Shown piece after piece: positions 7,806 to 14,889 of a stretch of DNA of 64,000 nt. The position numbers and the translations under genes were made by a program. Position 1 is the stretch's first letter, and every line of letters starts with the position of its first letter. Source of the DNA: Parcubacteria group bacterium (GTDB lineage Bacteria > Patescibacteria > Paceibacteria > UBA9973 > UBA2103); contig JAQBRE010000002.1 of NCBI GenBank assembly GCA_028286605.1, positions 372,001 through 436,000 of the forward strand, given 5' to 3'. The notes under the pieces were generated by a model that saw only the letters and a program-made list of their open reading frames with translations, had not been told where the DNA came from and did not search any database.

Positions 7806-8219
7806 TCAGGCGAGTTGCGGACAAAGCTCCTTGCGGATGTCGCCGTAGGCGCCGAGGATCGAAAGGCCGATCATCGACACCGTGACGCCGAAGACGGTGC
7901 CGCAATCGGTGAGGAGCTCCATCGGAGCCGTAAAGAACGTTCGTTCTTCGGGCTGCAGAGACAGGATGCCCCAGTGCAGGAGCGGCAGAAGGATTACCAC
8001 GCCGGCAATCCAGCATGCCGTGAGCTTGAGGTTGAACCTCAGTCCATCGCTCCGGTTTTCGTGAACGCCCATCGAGGTGAGCAGGACCGCAGCGAAGACA
8101 GAGGCGAGAAGGCCGAAGGGGATCTCGATAGTGAGATTCCCTTGCATGCCGGCTCGCAGGAAGATGCTGTAGCAGAGCAAAGTAAGACCGTTGCTCGCCA
8201 AGAATGAACCAGTATTCAT
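7806..8219 (-). CDS. Orphan four-helix membrane protein (Shine-Dalgarno class)
   Basis: 137 residues with about four hydrophobic segments (roughly 5-22, 33-50, 68-85 and 106-125), so an integral membrane protein. No family recognised. It has a full expression cassette: TTGACA-17-TATAGT promoter (8260-8288), leader of about 35 nt, AAGGAGG 9 nt before ATG, and its own terminator (7761-7786). This differs sharply from the neighbouring rpsU and lepB, whose promoters abut their start codons. Confidence 0.7.
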   Translation of the reverse strand: MNTGSFLASNGLTLLCYSIFLRAGMQGNLTIEIPFGLLASVFAAVLLTSMGVHENRSDGLRFNLKLTACWIAGVVILLPLLHWGILSLQPEERTFFTAPMELLTDCGTVFGVTVSMIGLSILGAYGDIRKELCPQLA

Positions 8220-8259
8220 GTCAGTGGGCCTCCTTAGCCCGATTCAATTACCTGAAAAC

Positions 8260-8288
8260 ACTATACTCTTTAATATAAGTATTGTCAA
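8260..8288 (-). promoter_or_regulatory. Consensus sigma-70 promoter for 7806-8219
   Basis: Minus strand TTGACA (8288-8283), 17-nt spacer, TATAGT (8265-8260). The Shine-Dalgarno AAGGAGG is at 8235-8229. Confidence 0.85.
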
Positions 8289-8300
8289 GTATATCGATCG

Positions 8301-9437
8301 TTACGCGACGATCTTGAGGCGTTCGATGAGGGAATCCAGCGGGATGAAGGTTTCCGTGTGATTCGCGCGCTCACGAAGGATAACAGAGCGCTCCAGAGCC
8401 TCCTTACGGCCCATGATAAGCACGTACTGTGGGTTTATGGTGTCTACCAAGCGCATCTGCTCCGTAAGGGACTGTACGCCGATAGACTGAACCATCGGGA
8501 TGCGTGCACGGCGGAGGTCATCGGTCATACGCATGCTTTCGCGCTTCGCTTCATCGCCGATGTGCACGAAGACGAATCGTGGCGTGCCGCGTTCCTTCGT
8601 TGCAGGAATGGTATCGCGTGAATCTACATTAATACGGATAACAGCGCCGATAGACGGCATGCTGCTCTTAAAGAAGAGCTTCGCCATATCGTTATAGCGA
8701 GAACCCCAGGCGGCGAGTTTCTCTTCCTGATGCACTTCGAAACAGGTTTCGGTCCACGAGGTGCCGCGCGAAAGAAGCTGTGGCGCAAGTTCGTACGGAG
8801 TGTCGGTCGATTCAAGGTATTCAAGGACCGTTTCGAAATGCTTGCGGCTTACTTCGGAAAGATGATCGGTCGGGCTCGGCATGATGGCGCCATCCTCAGT
8901 AACAGCGAGGAGTTCCGCGGCTTCGAAGATGTCGCGCTTCGCGCAATTCACGCAGTTCTCGGGAAGCGCATTGCCGTGCTTGCGGAAGAACGTGTTCAGT
9001 TCGCGTGCGAATCGGCCCCGTGTCTCTTTATCACCCATGCTGTTAATGCGAATAGTGAGCGGCCCTTTGCCAAGGTCCTGCATGAGCGCACGGACGGCAC
9101 GGATAAGCACGGCATCAGCGATCGCATGCTCTACGCCGAGCGCATGAAATTGAATGACGATCTGTTTCGGCGACGGACGGCCTGCGGCCGCATTCGTGTG
9201 CCAAAGAAACAGCGGCTGCGCTGCGGAAGGCGTGAGTCCTGCGTCGCGGACATGCTTAAGGAATCCTGCTACTTCGCGCGCGTTCGGGTCGAGCGTATCG
9301 AGGGGGAGATTTTCTGGATAGGGAACTTTCGAGGTGCTTTTCTTTCCTGCAGCGGCAGATGCGAGCGACGTGAATCCGTAATACGTGCCGATAGCACTCG
9401 TTCGCTTCAATATGTCGTCTGGACGGAGAGTACTCAT
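8301..9437 (-). CDS. Histidyl-tRNA synthetase-like protein with degraded active site
   Basis: 378 residues aligning by eye with class II HisRS from its middle onward: QFHALG (HisRS QFHQLG), INSMGDKETR, the helical insertion with CVNC, SREHF-like SRKHFETVLEYLE, and a C-terminal anticodon-binding domain (FVFVHIGDEAKRESM...VLIMG). The catalytic motifs are changed: the RGLDYY histidine motif reads RGTSWTE and GGGRYD reads WGSRYND. Motifs 1 and 2 (RPEGT, RHERPQ) are not recognisable. It may be a HisZ-like regulator or a paralogue with a non-aminoacylating role. It overlaps lepB by 4 nt and the two form an operon. Confidence 0.75.
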   Translation of the reverse strand: MSTLRPDDILKRTSAIGTYYGFTSLASAAAGKKSTSKVPYPENLPLDTLDPNAREVAGFLKHVRDAGLTPSAAQPLFLWHTNAAAGRPSPKQIVIQFHALGVEHAIADAVLIRAVRALMQDLGKGPLTIRINSMGDKETRGRFARELNTFFRKHGNALPENCVNCAKRDIFEAAELLAVTEDGAIMPSPTDHLSEVSRKHFETVLEYLESTDTPYELAPQLLSRGTSWTETCFEVHQEEKLAAWGSRYNDMAKLFFKSSMPSIGAVIRINVDSRDTIPATKERGTPRFVFVHIGDEAKRESMRMTDDLRRARIPMVQSIGVQSLTEQMRLVDTINPQYVLIMGRKEALERSVILRERANHTETFIPLDSLIERLKIVA

Positions 9438-9988
9438 TGCTGTGGCTGGTGTGAAATTCCTGGTAAGAGGCCGATCGAACTCAGTGGGAACAGGCGTACG
9501 TCTACACGACCGATGATATTCTCGCGCGGCAGCGTGCCCCATGAGCGAGAATCGGAGCTAACGGGGCGATTATCCCCCATAACGAAGTACTGACCTGCGC
9601 CAAGCGTCGTGTCATTCGTGTAGGTAGCGTCTTCAGCGACCACATACGGTTCAGAAAGTTTCAGCGTAGCGCCTGCGGGGGTGATTATTGAAACAACACC
9701 TTCATTTATGCGAACTGTTTCGCCTGGCAAGCCAACAATGCGTTTGATCAGGAACTTATTCGGGTCACCGGGGAGACGGAATACGATAACTTCGCCGCGC
9801 TTCGGCGCTTCGAAGTGATAAATGAGTTCGTCAACGACGAGGTAGTCAGTATTCTCGAACGTGGGGTGCATCGATTCGCCTTCAACGACGAATGGCTGTG
9901 CAACGAATAAACGGATGGGGACGACAATGATGACAGCAAGAATCAGGAACGTAAGAGTTTCCCTGAGCGCGCCACCGAGGAACTTCAT
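9434..9988 (-). CDS. lepB: Signal peptidase I
   Basis: Membrane serine protease removing signal peptides. One N-terminal membrane helix (about 11-29), catalytic Ser39 in GESMHPTF, catalytic Lys82 in FLIKRIVGLPGE, and the conserved MGDNRPVSSDSR box. 184 residues, a compact form. A GTG lies in frame 18 nt upstream, but a TTGACG-16-TACAAT promoter ends 6 nt before the ATG at 9988. That start therefore gives a leaderless mRNA and is preferred. Confidence 0.93.
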   Translation of the reverse strand: MKFLGGALRETLTFLILAVIIVVPIRLFVAQPFVVEGESMHPTFENTDYLVVDELIYHFEAPKRGEVIVFRLPGDPNKFLIKRIVGLPGETVRINEGVVSIITPAGATLKLSEPYVVAEDATYTNDTTLGAGQYFVMGDNRPVSSDSRSWGTLPRENIIGRVDVRLFPLSSIGLLPGISHQPQQ

Positions 9989-10240
9989 GCACGCATTGTA
10001 TTCCACTTTATTCGCTCGTCAAATGTTCTGTATTCGTTTCATTATTTACGCACGCTACTTGCTGAAAGAGAATCTATTTTCTTATCAAGAATATCTATTT
10101 TCATTGATTGTTTCTGCGCATCTTCTCAGTATTTCGTGAGTAAAGAAAAATATGCACCGACTTGAGCTGCGTTTACGAATAACTCTTCAGTTTTTCTTTA
10201 TCTCGGCTACAGGCCCTTATGAATGCTATGATTCGGTGCA

Positions 10241-10840
10241 ATGGGATATGTACTGATAGGTCTTGGAAACCCCGGGGGTGAATATGCGAAAACACGCCAT
10301 AATGCAGGCCGTATGGCCGTTGAGCTTCTCGCAAAGGAAGAGGGATTCCCTGAATTCACGTTGAAAAAGACCGCAAATGCGATGGTGAGCGAAGGAACGA
10401 TCGGCGGCGAGAAAGTAACGCTCGTGCTGCCGGATGTCTCGATGAACCTTTCAGGAAAGGTCGCGCCATCATTCGTGAAGTCAAAGCCTGCTGCGAAGAA
10501 AATGATCGTCATTCGCGATGAATTGGATCTACCGCTCGGCGTGATAAAGATGACCGTGCCAGGACGTGGCTCAGGCGGCCACAAAGGCGTTGAGAGCATC
10601 ATGCGCGCGCTCAAGACTAAAGACTTCGTACAGATAAAGATCGGCATCTCTGCAGAGACAGCGAAAGGGAAGCTGAAGAAGCCAGCAGCAGGAGAAAAAG
10701 TAATCAAGCACGTGATTGGAAAATTCAAGCCTGCAGAAGAAGCTACGCTCAAGGATACGCTTGCGCGTACGACTCAAGCAGCACGGCTTTTCATTACTGA
10801 CGGCATCGAAGCGGCCGCAATGAAAGCGAACACGCGCTAA
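10241..10840 (+). CDS. pth: Peptidyl-tRNA hydrolase
   Basis: Releases tRNA from dropped-off peptidyl-tRNA. 199 residues with GLGNPGGEYAKTRHNAG (Asn10, catalytic His20), SMNLSG (Asn69), IRDELDLPLG (Asp93) and the tRNA-binding GSGGHKGVESI. A TATGAT box (10227-10232) ends 8 nt before ATG. The 9989-10240 gap upstream is AT-rich with no feature seen besides the two promoters. Confidence 0.95.
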   Translation: MGYVLIGLGNPGGEYAKTRHNAGRMAVELLAKEEGFPEFTLKKTANAMVSEGTIGGEKVTLVLPDVSMNLSGKVAPSFVKSKPAAKKMIVIRDELDLPLGVIKMTVPGRGSGGHKGVESIMRALKTKDFVQIKIGISAETAKGKLKKPAAGEKVIKHVIGKFKPAEEATLKDTLARTTQAARLFITDGIEAAAMKANTR

Positions 10841-10871
10841 GTTTTGAGATAGTGCGGCACCTGATTTAGGC

Positions 10872-10911
10872 GAAACAAATAATGACCAGAATTCTGGTCA
10901 TTATTTGTTTC
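10872..10911 (+). terminator. Perfect 40-bp loopless palindrome after pth
   Basis: Arms 10872-10891 and 10892-10911 are exact reverse complements around GAA|TTC. It starts 31 nt after the pth stop and ends in ATTTGTTTC, so it probably acts as a terminator. The absence of a loop and the length are unusual. Confidence 0.7.
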
Positions 10912-10940
10912 CTCGCATTTAGATGTTCTCTGTCTGGAAC

Positions 10941-10951
10941 GATGTTGGAAC
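10941..10951 (+). repeat. Left copy of GATGTTGGAAC
   Basis: An 11-nt direct repeat of 11420-11430. The two copies bracket the 11018-11323 cassette, and a relative (GTTCCAACGTC on the plus strand) occurs at 61870-61880 beside another cassette. Confidence 0.6.
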
Positions 10952-10956
10952 CTTGT

Positions 10957-10985
10957 TTGACAAACACACTATTGTGTAACAGTAT
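10957..10985 (+). promoter_or_regulatory. Promoter of 11018-11323
   Basis: TTGACA (10957-10962), 17-nt spacer, CAGTAT (10980-10985). GGAG lies 7 nt before the ATG at 11018. Confidence 0.75.
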
Positions 10986-11017
10986 CTTTCCAGACCAAAC
11001 AGGATCGGAGACCCCCT

Positions 11018-11323
11018 ATGAAGATCGCTGCTTTTCTTGATCGTTGGAGCTATGTGGTAATCGGCGTCAGCCTGCTGACCGGACTCTTCATGCACTTCAT
11101 CCTCTTCACTATGTTGGACGGGGTCAGTTGGTATGTCGACGGGTTCTACTACTGCTCCACCAACTACTGCGAGCAGAACAAGTACTACTGGATGAACCTC
11201 GTCGAAGGATCATTCTTTGTCATGCCATTCGTCATCGCCGCGTTCTTCATCTTCTACAAGCTGATCCGGCTAATTGATTCAGAAACACGTCGTATCAAGC
11301 AAAGCCTGTCCGTCACAAATTGA
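11018..11323 (+). CDS. Orphan two-helix membrane protein (Shine-Dalgarno class)
   Basis: 101 residues with two hydrophobic segments (about 11-32 and 64-85). Between them is an aromatic, Cys-containing loop (YYCSTNYCEQNKYYW) that would face outside if the N-terminus is inside. The two cysteines could form a disulfide. It has its own TTGACA promoter and a Shine-Dalgarno. An imperfect GC-rich hairpin at about 11350-11395, ending TTTTCTTTT, could be the terminator. The gene sits between repeats at 10941 and 11420. Family unknown. Confidence 0.65.
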   Translation: MKIAAFLDRWSYVVIGVSLLTGLFMHFILFTMLDGVSWYVDGFYYCSTNYCEQNKYYWMNLVEGSFFVMPFVIAAFFIFYKLIRLIDSETRRIKQSLSVTN

Positions 11324-11419
11324 CCAACCGTTTCTTCGGCGGAACGAAACCTAAACCCCTTCGTTTCGTGCGGAGGGGCGGTTTTCTTTTCTATAAATTG
11401 AGTACTGGGATACTGGGAT

Positions 11420-11464
11420 GATGTTGGAACTTTTCTGAAGTGGCGCAGACTAGGGATCGAACTA
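11420..11464. repeat. Cassette flank: GATGTTGGAACTTT plus tRNA-3'-end-like 20-mer
   Basis: Two motifs are 11 nt apart: GATGTTGGAACTTT (11420-11433) and GCAGACTAGGGATCGAACTA (11445-11464). The 20-mer reads TAGTTCGATCCCTAGTCTGC on the minus strand, resembles a tRNA T-arm and acceptor end, and is followed there by GCCA. It matches 61451-61470 at 19 of 20 positions. A likely attachment site or tRNA remnant. Confidence 0.55.
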
Positions 11465-11506
11465 AAAGACAAAAGGCCGGAGCGAAGCTCCGGCCTTTTG
11501 TCTTTT
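11464..11506 (-). terminator. Terminator of rpsA
   Basis: Perfect arms of 20 nt (11464-11483, 11487-11506) with loop GAA, 14 nt after the rpsA stop. Confidence 0.9.
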
Positions 11507-11520
11507 GCACCGTGCGTGCG

Positions 11521-12651
11521 TTACTTCTTCGCCTTCGGCGCGCCTGCGTAGGCAAGCGTCATGCGCTGATCCTTAGGCTCGAAGAGCGTGATCGTGAACG
11601 GATACGTCTTTCCAAGCTCGAGCGCGTCGCGAAGCGTCGCAGGGGATTCGAACTCGCTGATGTGCACCAATCCGGCAACACCTTCCTCGATAGAAGCGAG
11701 CGCGCCATGCTTGTTGTACTTGATAACGACGCCGTGCACCTCCATACCCTTCTTGTATCGGTCTGCAGCGGTCTTCCAAGGATTCTCCTTGAGCGCCTTG
11801 ATCGAAAGGGAAACCTTTCCATCCTTGATCTCAATAACCTTCACGCGGACCTTGTCGCCGACCTTGAAGAGAGTGCGAGGATCCTCAACGAGACCCCAAT
11901 CGAGCTCGCTGATGTGCACGAGTCCTTCAAGACCATGCTCGAGCTTAACGAAGACTCCGAAATCAACCGCGCCAGTCACTTCACCTTCAACAGTGTCGCC
12001 AACCTGGTACTTGTCGATGAGAGAGCCCTTTTCGGTCTCCTCGTCGCCGGTGCGCTCGCTGAAGATAAGCTTTCCTTCCTTAGGATCAGCCGTGATGATG
12101 CGAACCTGGAGCGTCTGGCCCGTAAGCTTCTGCAATTCGCCGAAGATCTTGTCCTTATCGCCTTCCGGTACGCGAGGGTAGTGATCCTTCGAAAGCTGGG
12201 AAGCAGGGAGGAAGCCCTGGATACCCTGCCATGAAAGGATGAGTCCGCCCTTGTTAGCCTCATCAACCGTAACGGTGAAGACGCTCTGTGCAGCGATAGC
12301 CTGTTCAGCCTCGCCCCAGATAGCAGCCTGACGAGCCTCCTTAAGGGAAAGCTCGATATAACCATCAAGACCTGCGGGGTCTACGACCTTCGCGGTGATA
12401 GAGTCGCCCGGGTTCGTCTTACGAAGAACGTCTGCGGCGTTAAGATATTCGCGTCCGTAGATGATGCCGGCACCGAATGGGGGCAAGTCAACATAGAGGC
12501 GGCCGCGTACCAATTCGATGATGGTACCTTCGACCAAATCACCCATCTTAGGCGGGGTGGCGATGTCATCGATCTTCGAGGCCATTGGATGGCTCGGATC
12601 GAGAGTGAACGTAGGGACAACCACAGGGGCTGCCTTTACTTCTTCGGGCAT
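11521..12651 (-). CDS. rpsA: Ribosomal protein bS1 (four S1 domains)
   Basis: RNA-binding protein that helps mRNAs without strong leader structure onto the 30S subunit. 376 residues with four S1 modules. The last two are canonical (GDTVEGEVTGAVDFGVFVKL...GLVHISEL; GMEVHGVVIKYNKHGALASI...GLVHISEF). Module 1 is at about 36-105 and the divergent module 2 at about 120-200. Shorter than the six-domain Escherichia coli form. A TATTTA box ends 6 nt before the ATG. Confidence 0.92.
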   Translation of the reverse strand: MPEEVKAAPVVVPTFTLDPSHPMASKIDDIATPPKMGDLVEGTIIELVRGRLYVDLPPFGAGIIYGREYLNAADVLRKTNPGDSITAKVVDPAGLDGYIELSLKEARQAAIWGEAEQAIAAQSVFTVTVDEANKGGLILSWQGIQGFLPASQLSKDHYPRVPEGDKDKIFGELQKLTGQTLQVRIITADPKEGKLIFSERTGDEETEKGSLIDKYQVGDTVEGEVTGAVDFGVFVKLEHGLEGLVHISELDWGLVEDPRTLFKVGDKVRVKVIEIKDGKVSLSIKALKENPWKTAADRYKKGMEVHGVVIKYNKHGALASIEEGVAGLVHISEFESPATLRDALELGKTYPFTITLFEPKDQRMTLAYAGAPKAKK

Positions 12652-12778
12652 ATTAGATAAATACAGGCTGCTTTTTGCGATAGGTACTGAACGCTTGCGC
12701 CTTCAGGGATAGCCTATTCGCGTTCTTTTGCGGCCCGTGGAACTCAGGCAATATAACAGGAATAGGTATAAAAAGAAA

Positions 12779-12801
12779 GGCCCGAACACGAGGTTCGGGC
12801 C
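12779..12801 (-). terminator. Terminator of 12828-13832
   Basis: GGCCCGAAC/GTTCGGGCC stem with a 5-nt loop, and TTTCTTTTT after it on the minus strand. Confidence 0.85.
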
Positions 12802-12827
12802 AGTTTGTTTTGTGGACGGAGCAGAGC

Positions 12828-13832
12828 CTACTTCTTTTTCTTCGAAGTGACTTGCTTGCCGCCGCTGGATGCGCCGCGCATGCCAAGGCGTTCTTGGCGA
12901 TTCCGTTCCGCACGTTCGGCGAGTTTCGCCTTACGTTCGGCCGGAGCTCCTTTGCTGCTGGTCACGCTGGTGAAGCGCATTTCCGTCAGGCACAGCTGCG
13001 CCAGATCGCCGCAGTAGTTATCGCGGAAGTACTCGTACTCGAGTCCAGCCTTACCCAGAGCGTCCAGAACGTGCTTGCGCACGCCCTTGGTCAGCTTGCC
13101 GGCCTGCGCCTCCTGTTCCAGCAGATCGAAAACCTGCTGGAAGATCGGCGTGGACCGGATGCTCTTGATCGCGAGGATCGCAGCGAGCTGGTGATAGCCG
13201 GCATCCGCACGCTTCACGCCTTGATCGGTCGACCTTTCAGCCGAGTTGATCACCGCGAGCGCGTGCTCGATGCGCAAGTTTCCTTGCGTAAGCAGAGGAA
13301 GCTCCACCAACTTGAACTCGTCGCCGACACGCTCCACCCGACGGACGAAACCGTCTTCAGTGAAAATGTCAGCAAAATCGTTGACGTCGAAAGAGATCAG
13401 GATCTCCTGCGACGTTTGCTGGACGATGCTGCCGTTGGTGTCGACGCCGGCCCACAGGCGTTCTTTGGGCGTGATGCCCGCAGCGTAGCCGATGGTGACC
13501 TGCAGGAGCATGGTCTTGTCGACGGTATGCGGACGAACGAGCAACGGGATGCCGTTGTCACGACCTTCCCACTCAATGGTGGCACGGCGCACGAAACCGA
13601 CCTTGCGATCGTCAATTTCGTACACGCAGCCCCTGATGCCATCCCGGCGACGCGTAAAGCGCGAACCAGTGAAGAGCAGAACGGAGCCCATGGCGTGATT
13701 GAGTTCGAGTTCGAAGCCCGTCGTGAGCTTGCCTTCGAACGAAAGCTTGAAGCAATTCGATCGAAGGTTCGCATCCTCCTGTAAAAGGGCAGTCGGAGAA
13801 AACGAGGTGCGGCGAGTCAGTTGGTGAAGCAT
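12828..13832 (-). CDS. Unknown 334-residue protein (Shine-Dalgarno class)
   Basis: Not recognised. The first 200 residues look like mixed beta structure (IRGCVYEIDDRKVGFVRRAT; LLQVTIGYAAG). The middle is helical (PIFQQVFDLLEQEAQAGKL), and the C-terminus is a basic, probably disordered tail ending in KKKK, suggesting nucleic-acid contact. No signal peptide or membrane segment. It has a complete cassette: TTGACA-17-TTATAT (13893-13921), leader of about 50 nt, AAAAGGAG 5 nt before ATG, and a private terminator. Codon use looks unlike that of the neighbouring rpsA. Confidence 0.7.
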   Translation of the reverse strand: MLHQLTRRTSFSPTALLQEDANLRSNCFKLSFEGKLTTGFELELNHAMGSVLLFTGSRFTRRRDGIRGCVYEIDDRKVGFVRRATIEWEGRDNGIPLLVRPHTVDKTMLLQVTIGYAAGITPKERLWAGVDTNGSIVQQTSQEILISFDVNDFADIFTEDGFVRRVERVGDEFKLVELPLLTQGNLRIEHALAVINSAERSTDQGVKRADAGYHQLAAILAIKSIRSTPIFQQVFDLLEQEAQAGKLTKGVRKHVLDALGKAGLEYEYFRDNYCGDLAQLCLTEMRFTSVTSSKGAPAERKAKLAERAERNRQERLGMRGASSGGKQVTSKKKK

Positions 13833-13892
13833 AACTGCTCCTTTTCAAGGAATAGAGACGTGCGAAATGCTCGCCTTTCAGTTCCATACTAA

Positions 13893-13921
13893 ATATAACA
13901 CACAATAATAAAATATGTCAA
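13893..13921 (-). promoter_or_regulatory. Promoter of 12828-13832
   Basis: Minus-strand TTGACA (13921-13916), 17-nt spacer, TTATAT (13898-13893). The surrounding DNA is very AT-rich. Confidence 0.75.
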
Positions 13922-13952
13922 TACTTTAAAATAGTATCCATATAAATGAAAA

Positions 13953-13980
13953 CCCCCGCTCGCGTGATGCGAAACGGGGG
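13953..13980 (-). terminator. Terminator of 14022-14165
   Basis: CCCCCG/CGGGGG stem with a 16-nt loop, followed on the minus strand by TTTTC. Confidence 0.7.
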
Positions 13981-14021
13981 CGCTTTCATAAGTCCGAAGA
14001 CCTAAGAAAGATTGTTGGCGG

Positions 14022-14165
14022 TTAGCCGCGGCCGAGGGCGTCGTTGCTCAGGCTGCCGGCGCCGGCGATGTTCTGGTTGTTGGCGATGTTGCAGTCCATA
14101 TCGTTCCCAAGAGCCCTGTTGAGGCAGCGGGCACCGATCTGTTCGGTCATGGTGGCGATCTTCAT
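14022..14165 (-). CDS. Orphan 47-residue peptide (Shine-Dalgarno class)
   Basis: Starts at ATG 14165 after AGGAAGGAT. The promoter TTGACA-15-TATAGT lies at 14220-14246 and a terminator follows at 13953-13980. The peptide has two Cys, an Asn/Asp-rich centre and a Gly/Ser-rich C-terminus (IAGAGSLSNDALGRG), with no membrane segment. Function unknown. A longer reading to 14246 would run through the promoter and is unlikely. Confidence 0.55.
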   Translation of the reverse strand: MKIATMTEQIGARCLNRALGNDMDCNIANNQNIAGAGSLSNDALGRG

Positions 14166-14219
14166 CAGAAAATCCTTCCTGGTTGGAACGTGCCCTCCTG
14201 TGTGGTAAGGCTCATATAA

Positions 14220-14246
14220 ACTATACCACGTAAGAATATTTGTCAA
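14220..14246 (-). promoter_or_regulatory. Promoter of 14022-14165
   Basis: Minus-strand TTGACA (14246-14241), 15-nt spacer, TATAGT (14225-14220). Confidence 0.7.
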
Positions 14247-14277
14247 TAGCAGTAAAATGTGGCCTCATATATAGGAA

Positions 14278-14302
14278 AACGCCCGTCAAAAAGACGGGCG
14301 TT
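14278..14302 (-). terminator. Terminator downstream of 14425-14595
   Basis: AACGCCCGTC/GACGGGCGTT stem of 10 bp with a 5-nt loop, followed by TTCC on the minus strand. The 14303-14424 stretch before it is a GC-rich 3' region with a strong stem (GGGAGGAGG...CCTCCTCCC) and no reading frame that I can support. Confidence 0.75.
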
Positions 14303-14424
14303 GGAAGACCAGTAAACAAGAGGGGTGGGAGGAGGCGCGCTGAGGGGCGGTGCACCTCCTCCCCGGCTCGTCAGCTATCTACGTCCCTCGGGGGAAGGGG
14401 TGAGACTGCCAACGTGCCGTTCTC

Positions 14425-14595
14425 TTAAGCGCTATTGCGCGTGGTCATGTGGGTTCGACCCACAGTATCGGGATAGCTTCCGCGCGTACCGCGCAAATCC
14501 CTTGGGGTGTGGGCAGGGCTCTGCACACGCGTTTGCGACTGAATAGTGCGAGCGCGCTGGTGATGCTCTTCTGCCACCTTTTGATTATATGCCAT
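14425..14595 (-). CDS. Arg/Thr-rich 56-residue protein (Shine-Dalgarno class)
   Basis: A short frame starting at ATG 14595, 8 nt after AAGGAG (14604-14609) and ending with TAA at 14425-14427. The start is MAYNQKVAEEHHQRARTIQ. The rest is rich in Arg, Thr, Ser and Pro, with no hydrophobic segment. A promoter (TTGACC-16-TACTCT, 14646-14673) precedes it. Between promoter and Shine-Dalgarno is a hairpin followed by GTTTTGTTT that could attenuate transcription. Basic and likely disordered, function unknown. Support rests on the complete set of signals, not on similarity. Confidence 0.5.
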   Translation of the reverse strand: MAYNQKVAEEHHQRARTIQSQTRVQSPAHTPRDLRGTRGSYPDTVGRTHMTTRNSA

Positions 14596-14620
14596 GTAAG
14601 GAACTCCTTAGAAACAAAAC

Positions 14621-14638
14621 AACTGCCGCGAGGCAGTT
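14621..14638 (-). promoter_or_regulatory. Leader hairpin (possible attenuator) of 14425-14595
   Basis: AACTGCC-TCGC-GGCAGTT on the minus strand followed by GTTTTGTTT, placed between the promoter (14646-14673) and the Shine-Dalgarno (14604-14609). Confidence 0.5.
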
Positions 14639-14645
14639 CTCATTC

Positions 14646-14673
14646 AGAGTAACATATTTTGCGTTAGGGTCAA
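14646..14673 (-). promoter_or_regulatory. Promoter of 14425-14595
   Basis: Minus-strand TTGACC (14673-14668), 16-nt spacer, TACTCT (14651-14646). Confidence 0.6.
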
Positions 14674-14681
14674 ATGAAGAA

Positions 14682-14768
14682 CGCCTCACTGAAAGTGAGG
14701 CGTGTGATGTGGAGGCGGGCGGGCTCAGTAAGATTTGGGATCGTTTACCTTCACCTACCCGCCTCCAC
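14682..14768 (-). other. Structured region: two strong hairpins without a clear gene
   Basis: GTGGAGGCGGG (14709-14719) pairs perfectly with 14758-14768 across a 38-nt loop. Next to it, CGCCTCACT-GAA/TTC-AGTGAGGCG (14682-14702) is followed on the minus strand by TTCTTCATTT, like a terminator. AAAGGAGG lies upstream on the minus strand (about 14792-14799) but no ATG, GTG or TTG follows at a fitting distance. A small RNA of about 120-150 nt is possible. Confidence 0.4.
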
Positions 14769-14889
14769 GGAGACGAAATAACGGGTCTGTCCTCCTTTCA
14801 GTTAGAATGGAGTAACAGCGCTACAATACCACTATTTTTTGATTCGGGAAGAGCGCGTATACACCGTTCATGCTATAATCAAGGTACTT

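Noticed and set aside
8730..9593. Long plus-strand frame opposite the HisRS-like gene.
   Set aside because: A shadow of a high-GC third-position coding strand; its composition is Arg/Cys-rich and matches no fold.
10941..11464. GTTGGAAC/GTTCCAAC motifs considered as integron attC sites.
   Set aside because: They do not fit the RYYYAAC...GTTRRRY core pairs and no integrase gene is visible.
14390..14480. T-loop-like GGGTTCGACCC and nearby stems on the plus strand suggested a tRNA or tmRNA.
   Set aside because: No acceptor stem, D arm or consistent T-arm geometry could be built. The minus strand of the same stretch has a complete small-gene signal set (14425-14595).
14500..14560. CAGTCGCAAACG on the minus strand resembles the resume region of tmRNA.
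   Set aside because: No tag reading frame ending in Ala-Ala-stop and no tRNA-like ends nearby; it lies inside the 14425-14595 frame.
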